A stretch of 56,508 nt of DNA from Rhizobacter sp. Root1238 (GCF_001425825.1 NZ_LMDM01000024.1:1-56508); one strand, 5' to 3'; counted from the stretch's first letter, positions 16,552 through 25,333 are shown. Translations and numbers: made by a program. Notes: generated from the sequence alone by a model not told the origin.

Positions 16552-17172
16552 TCAGAAGCGCCAGCCGAGGCCGACGCCGACCAGCAGCGGGTCGACCTTG
16601 AAGGTGCCGAGGTTCGTCCCGGCGGCACTCACGTCGGTGCGGATCTGCACCTTCTTCACGTCGATGTTGAGCGACAGCTTGCCTTGCAGCGGGATGTCCA
16701 CGCCCGCCTGCAGCGCGAGGCCGACGCTGTGGCGGTCGATGTCGACGCCCGCGGGCAGCTCGACGGCCGAGAACTGCGTGAAGTTGACGCCGGCACCGAG
16801 GTAGGGCTTGAAGCCGTTCAGGCCGGTGAAGTGGTATTGGGCCAGCAGCGTCGGCGGCAGGTGCTTCAGCGAGCCGATGACCGTGCCGCCGGCCTTCACG
16901 TCGTGCTTCTGCGGCCAGGTCAGCACCAGCTCGGTGGCGATCTCGGGGGTGAAGAAGTACGAGATGTCGACCTCGGGGATCACCTTGCTGTTGATGCTCA
17001 GGTCAAGGCCGGTGTCGTCCTTGTTGGCGCTGTCCAGGTAGACGGCGCGCAGGCGCACCAGCCATGGGCCGGAAGCCTGGGTCTGCGCCTGGGCGGCGAA
17101 TGGCACGGCGGTGAAGGCGGCAACCGCGGCCAGCGCCAGCGCGGCGCGGGCGAACATCGAGCGGGGAGTCAT
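16552..17172 (-). CDS. ompW: OmpW family outer membrane protein
   Basis: A 206-residue precursor with a clear signal peptide (ARAALALAAVAAFTAVPFAAQA, cleavage near residue 30). The mature part is an eight-stranded barrel of OmpW type: WLVRLRAVYLDSANKDD at the start, ISYFFTPEIATELVLTWPQKHDV, PPTLLAQYHF, FKPYLGAGVNFTQF and a final strand ending in Phe (VGVGLGWRF), the outer-membrane insertion signal. OmpW proteins pass small hydrophobic compounds. AGGAAAGAG precedes the ATG. It stands alone between converging and unrelated genes. Confidence 0.9.
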   Translation of the reverse strand: MTPRSMFARAALALAAVAAFTAVPFAAQAQTQASGPWLVRLRAVYLDSANKDDTGLDLSINSKVIPEVDISYFFTPEIATELVLTWPQKHDVKAGGTVIGSLKHLPPTLLAQYHFTGLNGFKPYLGAGVNFTQFSAVELPAGVDIDRHSVGLALQAGVDIPLQGKLSLNIDVKKVQIRTDVSAAGTNLGTFKVDPLLVGVGLGWRF

Positions 17173-17402
17173 GGTCTCTTTCCTGTGGCTGTGGGGTCGT
17201 GTGCGGGGAACATCCCCGGCACGCCATTGCAGCGCGACCCGAGCGGGCGGACCTTGCCGCCGCGCAAGCTCGTGGCCGACGGGCGGGGTCGACGAAGGCG
17301 CGGGCTGACGCGGCTCAATCGTGGCGTTTGCCCGGACCATCGCCGCATCGAGCGGGCGCCGGACGCTGCCCGGCGGCCGGACCGCGTCGGCCTACCTTGC
17401 TG

Positions 17403-18659
17403 TCAGGCCGGCCCGCCCGTCGCCAGCGACCGGCGCTGTCGCCAGCCGGGCGCCGACGTGTTGAACAAGGGCTGGCCTGGGCGCAGCACGGCACGGTGCA
17501 GCGCTGCGGCCGAGCGATGCCGCTGGAAGCCGTCACGCAGCACGTGAAGGCAGTTTTCGGCGTTTGCCACGCCGCCGACGAAGAAGCGTCGGCCCGGCGG
17601 AAAGCGATGCTGCTCGGTGTTCCACCACGATCGCAGGCGAGACGTGTCCGGCCACAGAAGCCCGTCGTCCTCGTCGCTCGCCGTCTCGTCGTCCGGAACT
17701 TGCTCGGGCGGACGTTTCAGGCCGAGCGAGGCGAGGTCCGCACCGGTGATGAAGCACAGGGCCTCGGCTGCGATGCGCGCGTGTCGATCGTCTGTCATGC
17801 GCTCGAAAAGCCAGGGCACCACCTGGGTGTCGCCCGTCCAGGCCGCGGCCTTCATCATCGTTCGCATGTCCGCAGGCGCATCGGCGAGTTGCCGCACCAG
17901 CCGCCGTGCCTCGTCGGGCGCGGCCGCGACCAGTGATACCAGAAGCGCCTGCTGCGACATCGGGTCGTCTGCCATGGCCACTGCGTGCAAGCGTTCATGC
18001 ACCGCCGGGCCCTTTCCGAGCAGCACCGCGGACCGCGCAGCTTCGAATCGGCAACGTGCATCGTCGTCGGCCAGGCCGTGCATGCACAGGGCGGCCCGTG
18101 CTTCGAGACCGACATCGCCGACGGCGCGCAGGCCCTGCGCACGCACCCGCGGATCGGGGTCCGCCAGCGCCTGCACCAACGCGTCGCCCGGATCCACGCG
18201 ATGCTGCGCGCAGACCGCGATGCCGAGGGAACGGACAATGCCGACCCCGTGGGCCAGCAGCCGAGGCACCAGGCCGCGCAGCAGTGGTGCCGAGCTCCAT
18301 CCGAAGGCGGACGCCATGGCCGGGCTCGCGTCGGGAACGACCTCGACCAGCGACAGCAGGCGATCGATCGTCCCGGCATCGCGATGCTGGACGGCCAGGC
18401 TCGTGGCGACGAAGATGGATCCGGCATCCGGTTCGGCCAGGCCCTGCCGGGCCAGCCTGATGGCGTGGTCTCCCGCGAGGTACAGGCCGTCGAGATGCGC
18501 CAGCAGGCGGTCGTCGTGCCGGATCACGTCCTTCAACCGGATGTGCGGGGCGCGAACCATGCGCTTGCGCTGCCCGCGCAACGAGACCGCATCGTCCCAG
18601 TGCTGCTCGGCCATCCCCGGCAGCACGCCGTCGTTCGCCAGTCGTTCGGTCTCCGTCAT
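17403..18659 (-). CDS. TIGR02270 family protein (HEAT-like, T6SS-associated)
   Basis: A 418-residue protein built largely of short alpha-helical HEAT-like repeats, such as LVQALADPDPRVRAQGLRAVGDVG and ALCMHGLADDDARCRFEAARSAVLLG. The C-terminal third has EALCFITGADL, a family landmark, then an acidic stretch and RSWWNTEQHRFPPGRRFFVGG. TIGR02270 proteins occur with type VI secretion DUF2169/DUF4150 clusters, where their role is unknown; a scaffold or adaptor function is inferred from the repeats. It is the last gene of the leftward T6SS accessory operon, 16 bases after the putative immunity gene. Confidence 0.82.
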   Translation of the reverse strand: MTETERLANDGVLPGMAEQHWDDAVSLRGQRKRMVRAPHIRLKDVIRHDDRLLAHLDGLYLAGDHAIRLARQGLAEPDAGSIFVATSLAVQHRDAGTIDRLLSLVEVVPDASPAMASAFGWSSAPLLRGLVPRLLAHGVGIVRSLGIAVCAQHRVDPGDALVQALADPDPRVRAQGLRAVGDVGLEARAALCMHGLADDDARCRFEAARSAVLLGKGPAVHERLHAVAMADDPMSQQALLVSLVAAAPDEARRLVRQLADAPADMRTMMKAAAWTGDTQVVPWLFERMTDDRHARIAAEALCFITGADLASLGLKRPPEQVPDDETASDEDDGLLWPDTSRLRSWWNTEQHRFPPGRRFFVGGVANAENCLHVLRDGFQRHRSAAALHRAVLRPGQPLFNTSAPGWRQRRSLATGGPA

Positions 18660-18675
18660 GACAGCGAGCGCCTGT

Positions 18676-19374
18676 TCACGCGCCGCCGATCAGGTCGAGC
18701 ACGAGATACCCCGAGGTCGTCTCGATCAGCCGCCCACTTGACCGCTGCGCTTCGACCTCGCGACGCTGCACGGCCTCGCGTCGAACCCCGGCCAGCTGAA
18801 AAGGCCAACGCCGGATGACGTCGAAGGTCGGCGCAGCCAGCCACTCGACGACATCCGCGGAACTCAGCTCAGCGGCCAGGTCGGAGAGGTCGTCGACGCG
18901 CTTCAATCCGAAGGCGGCCGGTGCAAAGCTCTCGACGGCCAGCAGCAGAAACGACACGAAGTCCTTCTTGACGGCCTCGTCGACGATCTTGTCGACAGGG
19001 TCGCGGTCGCTGTGCAGCGCATCCCAGATCGATGCATCGAACAGCACGGACAGCGCGGCCTCTCGGGCACCGGTTGGGTGGACGAACAGGTGGACGACAT
19101 GCAAGCGGCCTTCGATGTCGATGTCGCCCCCGGCGCGGAACCATCGATAAGGCTGTCGCATCGATTCTGCGACGTCATGGGTCAGGCCCGACTCGACGAA
19201 CGCCTGCCAACGCGCCTCGCCGTCGGCCAGGCTGCCGCGGTAGGCGTCGATCTCTTCGTCCGACGCTTCGCGACGCTCCTTGAACCCGTATTGCGTCAGG
19301 TAGGTCCTCAGTCGGGCGAAGGCCGCATCACAACTCGTCGTCGGGATTCCCGTGGTCAGAAGGCAGGTGTCCAT
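18676..19374 (-). CDS. putative immunity protein for the adjacent nuclease effector
   Basis: A 232-residue soluble protein with no signal peptide or membrane segment and no recognised domain. It is acidic and mostly alpha-helical in appearance. Its ATG at 19374 lies five bases after the stop of the PAAR-like effector, the standard toxin-immunity arrangement. The frame is open upstream, but ATG MDTCLL at 19374 gives the natural start after the effector stop. The C-terminal segment carries several Arg and ends SGYLVLDLIGGA. Function as inhibitor of the nuclease domain is inferred from position only. Confidence 0.6.
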   Translation of the reverse strand: MDTCLLTTGIPTTSCDAAFARLRTYLTQYGFKERREASDEEIDAYRGSLADGEARWQAFVESGLTHDVAESMRQPYRWFRAGGDIDIEGRLHVVHLFVHPTGAREAALSVLFDASIWDALHSDRDPVDKIVDEAVKKDFVSFLLLAVESFAPAAFGLKRVDDLSDLAAELSSADVVEWLAAPTFDVIRRWPFQLAGVRREAVQRREVEAQRSSGRLIETTSGYLVLDLIGGA

Positions 19375-19379
19375 GGCGG

Positions 19380-20381
19380 TCAATGAGGTTGGATCTGGAA
19401 GTCCTTGCCCGGCTTCAGGCCCTGGCCGGCGGCAGAGTCTCGCAATTGCCTGACCTTGTCGCCCGGGATGGCCTGGTGGACGCCCTTGAACGCACTGCCC
19501 AGCAATGCCGGACCTGCAATCGCGTACTTCTTGACCTGTTCGGCCTTGACCGTCCCGGGTCGCTTGCATTCCTTGATGACGCCGTTGGGCATCACGATGT
19601 CGATCTCACCGGACAGCTTGCAGTGCTTGCACTTGTACTTGATGTTGGTCCACATTGCATTCACGTCGCTGGCCACCTTTTGCTCGAATGCCTTGTCTTC
19701 GGCGTATCCCTCGGCGTCGAGGGCGGTCTGCATCAGTGCCGCCGCGTCGACGCCGGTCTTGCGCCCGTAGGCGGCCTTCGGTCGCCCCGTCCTGTCATGG
19801 TAGGCCGCCAGGCGGGCCGCCTCGTCGCGTTTGGCGAGGTCCTTCTGCCTGGCCGCTTCCAGTTCCTGTCGGCGCTGCGCCTCGGCCTCGTCGGTCAGTT
19901 CCGAGAATTCGATCTCGTGGCCGGGGCAGTCGTCGATCTCCCGCTCGGACTGGTCGACGCCGGCCATCGTCGCGCCGGTGTTCGGCGGGCTGCCGCCCGG
20001 ACCGCAGTTGTTCAGCATCGGCTCGCCGAGCAGATGCACCGACTTGCCTTCGATCTTCACCGTCATCGAGCCCGGCGTGATGAACTTCGCCGGGCCGTGG
20101 GTATTGGCCGACACGAGGCCTCCGCCGGTGCCCTTGCTGGCCATGTCGCCGATGCTTTCGAACGTGGCGCCGCGGATGGCGACGGCATGTCCTTCGATGG
20201 TGACGCTCGTCGAATAGCCTTGCGGCGACAGATTGGACTTGGCGATGTTCGGAAGCGGCGTGGGAATGAACGGCGCCGGCGGGGCCGGCATCTTGCAGAT
20301 GTTCGGCAGCGTCGCCTTGGCCATGCCGAGGCTGCCTTCGGTGACCGGTGTCTTGGGCGGATGGATGGCGACGCTGTTCAT
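19380..20381 (-). CDS. DUF4150 PAAR-like T6SS effector with C-terminal PD-(D/E)XK-like nuclease domain
   Basis: A 333-residue specialised effector. Residues about 10-140 are a DUF4150 PAAR-like tip domain (PNICKMPAPPAPFIPTPLPNI, then STSVTIEGHAVA, KFITPGSMTVKIEGKSVHLLG, MLNNCG). Residues 150-200 are a charged helical linker. The C-terminal toxin part contains KYKCKHCKLSGEIDIVMPNG with Asp261 and the following ECK (Glu271-Cys272-Lys273), matching a D-x(n)-E-x-K restriction-endonuclease-like core, with CKHC as a possible zinc knuckle. It would sit on the T6SS spike and degrade DNA or RNA in target cells. The gene is followed after five bases by a likely immunity gene. Nuclease activity is inferred from the motif. 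Confidence 0.8.
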   Translation of the reverse strand: MNSVAIHPPKTPVTEGSLGMAKATLPNICKMPAPPAPFIPTPLPNIAKSNLSPQGYSTSVTIEGHAVAIRGATFESIGDMASKGTGGGLVSANTHGPAKFITPGSMTVKIEGKSVHLLGEPMLNNCGPGGSPPNTGATMAGVDQSEREIDDCPGHEIEFSELTDEAEAQRRQELEAARQKDLAKRDEAARLAAYHDRTGRPKAAYGRKTGVDAAALMQTALDAEGYAEDKAFEQKVASDVNAMWTNIKYKCKHCKLSGEIDIVMPNGVIKECKRPGTVKAEQVKKYAIAGPALLGSAFKGVHQAIPGDKVRQLRDSAAGQGLKPGKDFQIQPH

Positions 20382-20382
20382 C

Positions 20383-21441
20383 TCAACGAGTCCTCGCGGC
20401 AGAGGGGGAATCGAGCACGGCGGCAGCCCTCACGCCGTCGTCCGAGGCAGCCCAGAGGAGCGTTCGAGGTCCACGGGCGTACCCGCGCGCCATCGCCTGG
20501 CAAGCGAGCACGGCGAAGAGCGGGCCCGACGCGGCACCGGTGTCTCCCCAGCCATCCGCAGGCGACCAGTAGTCGGTCGGGTCGTCGAAGGCTGCGCCGT
20601 GCCGCAAGCAGACGAAGCCCCATTCCTCGCTGCGATGGCGCTCTCCGTTGATGTCGCAGATGACCGCGTCGAAGCGTCCCGGCCGCGACGACAGGCGCTC
20701 GAGGATCGCGCCGATGGTCGAACCGAGCCCTTCTCCAAGGCACGGGTCGTTGCTCGCCGCCGCGTGCGTTTCCCGCCCGACGGCGCTGGCGACCAGGCAC
20801 GCCTGCGAATGCAGGCCCGAGGTGTCCATGGCCGATTCGCTCATCAGCAGCACGAAGGCTGCCGCCTCGCCCGGCACGAAACCCAGGCGCGTCGACGCAT
20901 CGGACAGGCGTCGGTCGTCGGCGAGCCACTGCATCGTGGCGCCGTCGGCGTAGCTGTCGACGCCGCCCACCAGGCACAGCGGGAACTCGCCGGACGCGAT
21001 GCGCCGCGCGGCCGCACCGATCAGCGCCAGACCGCCGGCATGCCCCCGGTCGGGCACCGTCGATTCGAGCCGGCACAGGCGCAGGTCCTCGCCCGACCCG
21101 ATGGCGGATCGGACGGCGTCGGCCCGGGCCTCGTCCCAGCCCGGTCGGACCCCGGGAAGCGCCACCATCAGCGGAACCTCCTGTCCGCGCGGAAGCGAGG
21201 CCGCTGCGCGGGCCTCGCGCAGCGCCGTGTCGGCCAGCGCCAGGCACCGCGCGGTCCCCGCGGCATCGACGTCCAGGACCTGGTCGAACGCCGTGATCAA
21301 GCCGTTGCCCTTGGCGTCGCGGAAATGCGGGTGCTCGCGTGCCGCGCTGAGGCCGGCCCGATAGGCCGCCGCACTCGACGCGGCGCGCAGCCCGAGGGAC
21401 GTGCGGGCGCCGCAGGCGACGATGTGCACCGGGCGGTTCAT
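20383..21441 (-). CDS. beta-ketoacyl synthase-like (thiolase-fold) protein, probably non-catalytic
   Basis: A 352-residue protein with a thiolase-fold layout. The segment RGHAGGLALIGAAARRIASGEFPLCLVGGVDSY (residues 132-164, quoted here in part of a longer run of similarity) aligns with the ketosynthase nucleophile region, but the usual Cys position is His134, so acyl transfer by the normal route is unlikely. Such proteins occur between DUF2169 and DUF4150 genes in T6SS clusters, where their role is unknown. Its ATG overlaps the DUF2169 stop (ATGA, 21438-21441), and its own stop lies two bases before the effector start, so all three are coupled. Confidence 0.72.
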   Translation of the reverse strand: MNRPVHIVACGARTSLGLRAASSAAAYRAGLSAAREHPHFRDAKGNGLITAFDQVLDVDAAGTARCLALADTALREARAAASLPRGQEVPLMVALPGVRPGWDEARADAVRSAIGSGEDLRLCRLESTVPDRGHAGGLALIGAAARRIASGEFPLCLVGGVDSYADGATMQWLADDRRLSDASTRLGFVPGEAAAFVLLMSESAMDTSGLHSQACLVASAVGRETHAAASNDPCLGEGLGSTIGAILERLSSRPGRFDAVICDINGERHRSEEWGFVCLRHGAAFDDPTDYWSPADGWGDTGAASGPLFAVLACQAMARGYARGPRTLLWAASDDGVRAAAVLDSPSAARTR

Positions 21442-22448
21442 GGCGCGGCGAACGCCTCGTGAACGGTGGTCCGGTCGAGATCCTCGGGCACGCCGTGGTA
21501 GGTCAGCGCCGTCGTCCACAGCATGGTCAGGCGCGCCTGCTCCGGCTCCAGCAGCACCGTGGACAGGTGCGCCGCATGCTGTTCGACACCGCGGCCGGCG
21601 ATGCAGGTCGAGAACACGAAGTCGGCGCGCGGCAGGTCGAACTGCACCCGGCCCGACGGCGTCAGGTTGAGCAGGTCGACCGGTTCGCCGCCCCGCAGGG
21701 GCTCGCGGGCTTGCTGGTCGAGCGGTGCGCATTGAAGCGAGCGTGGGTGCCACTCCTCGGCGAGCAGTGGCGCGCGGTGCGCCCGCCAGGCGTCGTCGTA
21801 GGTGCCCATGGCTTCACGGCGCGGCGACCAGTGTCCGTCGATCGGTCCGAAGCAGGCCGGTCCCGTCTTCTCGACATCGCCGTCGGGATACTCGAAGTTG
21901 GGCAGGCGATGGCCGCTTCGATCGCCACCGGGGGCCGCCAGTCCGCAGCCGACCGGGTTGCGTGGGTCGTAGACATGCCGGGACGGGTCGTCGGACGTCA
22001 GGTCCTGCCCGCCGAAGCAGCGTTCGTAGACGATCGGCACCTGCATCACCGGCACCGCGGCAGAAGCCCTGGCCCCCCATCGCCCGTCCACCCAGGTGCG
22101 GTCGCCGCGGACGGTCAGCGCCTTTCGCACGGCGCCAAGCCGGAACGCGACGTGGAACTCGGTGCTCGGCCGGTGGCCCGGCGCATGCGCGATCCCCTGG
22201 ATCAGGACGTCGGTCAGCGGCTTGGGCTCGGTCAGGTCGGCTGCGTAGCGCAGGCTCGAAGCGCCCGGGTCGCCGTGGTATTCGGGCGCGATCAGCGGCG
22301 GGACTTGCCGGTCGGAGCGTCGCAGTCGACCGTCCGCATCCCAATCGAACGAGGCCTTCACGGCGACGATCCACTGGTGGATGCCGTTCCTGTCCCGGCC
22401 CCAGGTCTTGCCCACGGCGTACGGCGTCCGGTTGCGAAGGGTCCACAT
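21438..22448 (-). CDS. DUF2169 domain-containing T6SS accessory protein
   Basis: A 336-residue protein of the DUF2169 family. It begins MWTLRNRTPYAVGKTWGRDRNG, the usual start of this family. Other typical segments are CFGGQDL and PVGCGLAAPGG in the middle and GAVRKALTVRGDRTW. DUF2169 proteins act as adaptors or chaperones for loading PAAR/DUF4150 effectors onto the VgrG spike. The gene lies directly upstream of, and overlaps, the ketosynthase-like gene, and the DUF4150 effector follows, giving the classic DUF2169-KS-DUF4150 order. VgrG and core T6SS genes are not in this window. Confidence 0.88.
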   Translation of the reverse strand: MWTLRNRTPYAVGKTWGRDRNGIHQWIVAVKASFDWDADGRLRRSDRQVPPLIAPEYHGDPGASSLRYAADLTEPKPLTDVLIQGIAHAPGHRPSTEFHVAFRLGAVRKALTVRGDRTWVDGRWGARASAAVPVMQVPIVYERCFGGQDLTSDDPSRHVYDPRNPVGCGLAAPGGDRSGHRLPNFEYPDGDVEKTGPACFGPIDGHWSPRREAMGTYDDAWRAHRAPLLAEEWHPRSLQCAPLDQQAREPLRGGEPVDLLNLTPSGRVQFDLPRADFVFSTCIAGRGVEQHAAHLSTVLLEPEQARLTMLWTTALTYHGVPEDLDRTTVHEAFAAP

Positions 22449-22456
22449 GCGTCGTC

Positions 22457-23743
22457 TCAGGTGGCGTGATCCATGCGCTGGTGATGGCGCGTGGTGGCGT
22501 AGCCTCGCCCGGCTTCCCAGCGGACCAGCGGTTGCGATTCGGCGACCGCTTCATTGAAGGCGGGCAAACGCAGGTCGACGAGTCCGTTGCGGTGCAGCAG
22601 CAGCAGGTCCTCCATCGCGCCGGCGACGTCGTCGAACAGGGCTGCGACCGGGGCCCCGCCCGGCCACGCGGCCTGCAGGCGGCGCAACGCGGGCTCCATC
22701 GCCAGCCCCGATGTCTCGACCTGCACACGGGTCGTCGGGTGCTCGAACAGGGCCGACCCCGCCGCGGTTCGCTGCCCGGTCGGCGCCAGGCAGGAGGCCA
22801 TCTCGAGCGCCTCGCATTCCCCGGGCGTCAACGGCACCGGCTCGAACGCGCCGAAGGACAGGATGGGCGAATGCAGTTGCCGATGGAGCAGCAGGTCGAC
22901 CGTGTCCTCGATGGATCGGCCGACCAGCCCGGCGTGGCGGAGCTCGTCCTCCAGGCCCGGGCGAACGCGGCCCGACGCATGGTTGAAATCGGCATCGCCG
23001 ACGGCGTGGAAGTCCCTCGAACGCAGCATCGACAGGAACTCGCTGCGCCAGTAGGCACGGTTGTGTTCGCTCAGGTATTCGTGGGCGATGTAGGACGAGT
23101 CGTGGCGCAACAGGAAGCGGAATTCGTCGGCGAGCAGGCGGGCATACGGCGGTGCCGCGCTGTCGGCGACGCCGGACGTGCCGGCGATGCAGGCCGCGGC
23201 GCGCCGGGCGAACTCGGCCCGGTCGCGCAACGTGCCGTGCCCCGCCGTCTGCGCCAGCAGGAAGTCGCGCACCAGCCCGCGCACCGACCACCCGGGCAGC
23301 GTGTTGTAGTTCAGGTAGAGGAGCCCGTTCTTGCGCAGGCATCGCTGTGCGATGTCGAGCAACCGGTCGCGCGCCTCGTCGTCGATCCACGAGAACACCC
23401 CGTGGCCGATGACGTAGTCGAACCTGCCTTCGATCCGCTCGCCGGCCTGCTTGAAATCGGCATGGATGAACCGGACGTTGCGAAGGCCCAGGCGCGCTGC
23501 CGTGTCGCTCGCGACACGGACCTGGCTCGCGGCGCCATCGACGCCGACGAAGGTCGAACGCGGACGGTGGAAGGCCATCGGCAGCAGGTTGCCGCCATCG
23601 CCGCAGCCGAGTTCGAGCACGTCGCACCGGTTCGACGGCGCCCGCGGGCCGCCGTGCAGCATCGACGTCAACGACAGGCGTTCCGGCGCGGTCCACTCGA
23701 TCGGACTGCAGCGGTAGACGACATCGTCGTAGGGGTTGCCCAT
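22457..23743 (-). CDS. class I SAM methyltransferase with regulatory domain
   Basis: A 428-residue methyltransferase. Motif I, VLELGCGDGGNLLPMA, is at residues 42-57, followed by VGVDGAASQV and HGVFSWIDDEARDRLL. After about residue 220 a second domain begins, like the methyltransferase regulatory domain that follows this type (FLLRHDSSYIAHEYLSE and onward). It is the first gene of the leftward T6SS accessory operon, eight bases before DUF2169. The ATG at 23743 is preferred; a GTG at 23773 would add ten residues. Neither has a clear ribosome-binding site. It may modify a component of the effector complex; the target is unknown. Confidence 0.82.
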   Translation of the reverse strand: MGNPYDDVVYRCSPIEWTAPERLSLTSMLHGGPRAPSNRCDVLELGCGDGGNLLPMAFHRPRSTFVGVDGAASQVRVASDTAARLGLRNVRFIHADFKQAGERIEGRFDYVIGHGVFSWIDDEARDRLLDIAQRCLRKNGLLYLNYNTLPGWSVRGLVRDFLLAQTAGHGTLRDRAEFARRAAACIAGTSGVADSAAPPYARLLADEFRFLLRHDSSYIAHEYLSEHNRAYWRSEFLSMLRSRDFHAVGDADFNHASGRVRPGLEDELRHAGLVGRSIEDTVDLLLHRQLHSPILSFGAFEPVPLTPGECEALEMASCLAPTGQRTAAGSALFEHPTTRVQVETSGLAMEPALRRLQAAWPGGAPVAALFDDVAGAMEDLLLLHRNGLVDLRLPAFNEAVAESQPLVRWEAGRGYATTRHHQRMDHAT

Positions 23744-23844
23744 GCGGTTGAGTCTCGAGCCCGGACGACTCACAGGATCGGCCCATTCTGAAGCGCGGCG
23801 GCCGCTTGACCATCCTCAAGGTTGCCGATGGCGCTCTTGTCTCG

Positions 23845-24768
23845 TCACGCGTCCCGCACCCTCACCGGCGCGTGCTGCGTCATCAGCTCGGCGATCCAGT
23901 CGATGAACACCCGCAGCCTGGCGCTCACATGGCGGTTCGACGGGAACGCGACGTAAAGCGGCATCGGGTCGAAGCGCCAACCGGGGAACAGCGGCACCAG
24001 CTCGCCGCTCGCCCGGTGGGCCTGCGACATGTAGTCCGGAAGCCAGAGCGCGCCCAGGCCCGCCAGACCGGCCGCGAGGTAGGCGTTGCCGTCGTCCATC
24101 GCGACCACGTAGCGCCCCAGCACCTCGACGCGCTCGCCGTCGCGCTGCATCGCGTAGGGCAGGACCTTGCCGGTGCGCGCGCTCTTGTAACCCACGATGC
24201 GGTGATGCGTGCCTTCGAGATCCCGCGGATGCGCCGGCGTGCCCGCGCGCTCCAGGTAGCTCGGCGCCGCGCAGACCCGGGCCTGGAGATCGCCGACGCG
24301 GCGCGCCATCAGCGACAGGTCGGTGAGTTCGCCGCCGCGCACGACGCAATCCACCTTGTCGCCGATCAGGTCCACCATCCGGTCGCTGACGCCCAGGTCG
24401 AGCTGGATGTCGGGGTAGCGCGCGTGGAAGGCCGGCAGCGCCGGCACCAGGATGATGCTGGCCAGCGGCGTCGGCACGTCGACGCGCAACCGGCCCCGCG
24501 GCGCGGACGCGGCGCTCGACAGGCTGCTCTCGGCATCGTCCATGTCGGCCAGCAGCCGCAGCACGTGCTCGTAGTAGACCGCGCCGTCGGCCGTCACGTT
24601 GACCTTGCGCGTCGTGCGGTTCAGCAGCTTCACGCGCAATCGCGCCTCCAGCTGCTGCACCAGCTGCGTCACGCTGGTCTTGCTCAGGTGAAGGGTGTCG
24701 GCAGCCTTCGTGAAGCTGCCGGCTTCCACCACGCGGGCGAACGCCTGCATTGCATCGAAACGGTCCAT
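23845..24768 (-). CDS. LysR family transcriptional regulator
   Basis: A 307-residue LysR regulator. The N-terminal helix-turn-helix is AFARVVEAGSFTKAADTLHLSKTSVTQLVQQLEARL, followed by LLNRTTRKVNVTADG. The effector domain starts RLRVDVPTPLASIILVPAL and is of the CrgA-like type. It is divergent from the RidA gene with 142 bases between starts, which contain a perfect inverted repeat (24793-24811). Control of that RidA gene and of itself is the likely role. The ATG at 24768 gives the canonical MDRFDAMQAF start. Confidence 0.9.
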   Translation of the reverse strand: MDRFDAMQAFARVVEAGSFTKAADTLHLSKTSVTQLVQQLEARLRVKLLNRTTRKVNVTADGAVYYEHVLRLLADMDDAESSLSSAASAPRGRLRVDVPTPLASIILVPALPAFHARYPDIQLDLGVSDRMVDLIGDKVDCVVRGGELTDLSLMARRVGDLQARVCAAPSYLERAGTPAHPRDLEGTHHRIVGYKSARTGKVLPYAMQRDGERVEVLGRYVVAMDDGNAYLAAGLAGLGALWLPDYMSQAHRASGELVPLFPGWRFDPMPLYVAFPSNRHVSARLRVFIDWIAELMTQHAPVRVRDA

Positions 24769-24792
24769 CGCGGCGCCTCCCGGGAAGTCGAT

Positions 24793-24811
24793 TGTTTGCT
24801 TTGCGCAAACA
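24793..24811. promoter_or_regulatory. putative LysR operator
   Basis: Perfect inverted repeat TGTTTG-N7-CAAACA between the divergent lysR and ridA-like genes, 25 bases from the lysR start and about 100 bases from the ridA start. Spacing and symmetry suit a LysR recognition site. Confidence 0.5.
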
Positions 24812-24910
24812 GTGATTGTCGACCGGCCTCGTTGATCCGCGCGGCACGGCTGCCTAGAGTCCCTGCATCGCAATCAAACGGGTCGGCTTCGACCCTCCAA
24901 GGACGCAAAC

Positions 24911-25315
24911 ATGGGCCAACGTGATGTGGTTTTCCCCGCCGGGCGGCAGGCGCTCTACGACAGGAATCGCTATTCGCCGGCGATCCGCTCCGGCGGCTTC
25001 CTGTTCGTGTCGGGGCAGGTCGGCAGCCGGCCCGACGGCTCGCCCGAACCGGACCTGCAGGCCCAGGCGCGGCTCGCCTTCGAGAACCTGAATGCGGTGC
25101 TGGCGGCGGCCGGCTGCACGTTCGACGACGTGGTCGACGTGACGGTCTTCCTCGTCGACCCGGAGTCGACCTTCGAGACGGTCTGGAAGATCGTGCCGGA
25201 GTACTGGGGCGACGCGCCCCATCCGACGCTCACCGGCGTCGGGGTCACCTGGCTCTACGGCTTCCAGTTCGAGATCAAGGTGATCGCGAAGCTGCCGGAG
25301 GCCGTGGCGGGCTGA
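24911..25315 (+). CDS. RidA family protein lacking the catalytic arginine
   Basis: A 134-residue RidA/YjgF/UK114 fold protein. Typical features are YSPAIRSGGFLFVSGQVG near the start, AFENLNAVLAAAG and DVVDVTVFLVD in the middle, and FEIKVIAKLP at the end. The Arg that deaminates enamines in true RidA, in the segment P-x-R before the last strand, is Leu107 here (HPTLTGVGV). It therefore belongs to a non-archetypal subgroup whose activity is probably different. It is divergent from a LysR regulator and probably controlled by it. The ATG follows AAGGACG, a weak Shine-Dalgarno. Confidence 0.88.
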   Translation: MGQRDVVFPAGRQALYDRNRYSPAIRSGGFLFVSGQVGSRPDGSPEPDLQAQARLAFENLNAVLAAAGCTFDDVVDVTVFLVDPESTFETVWKIVPEYWGDAPHPTLTGVGVTWLYGFQFEIKVIAKLPEAVAG

Positions 25316-25333
25316 AGGGCTGGGCGACGGCGC

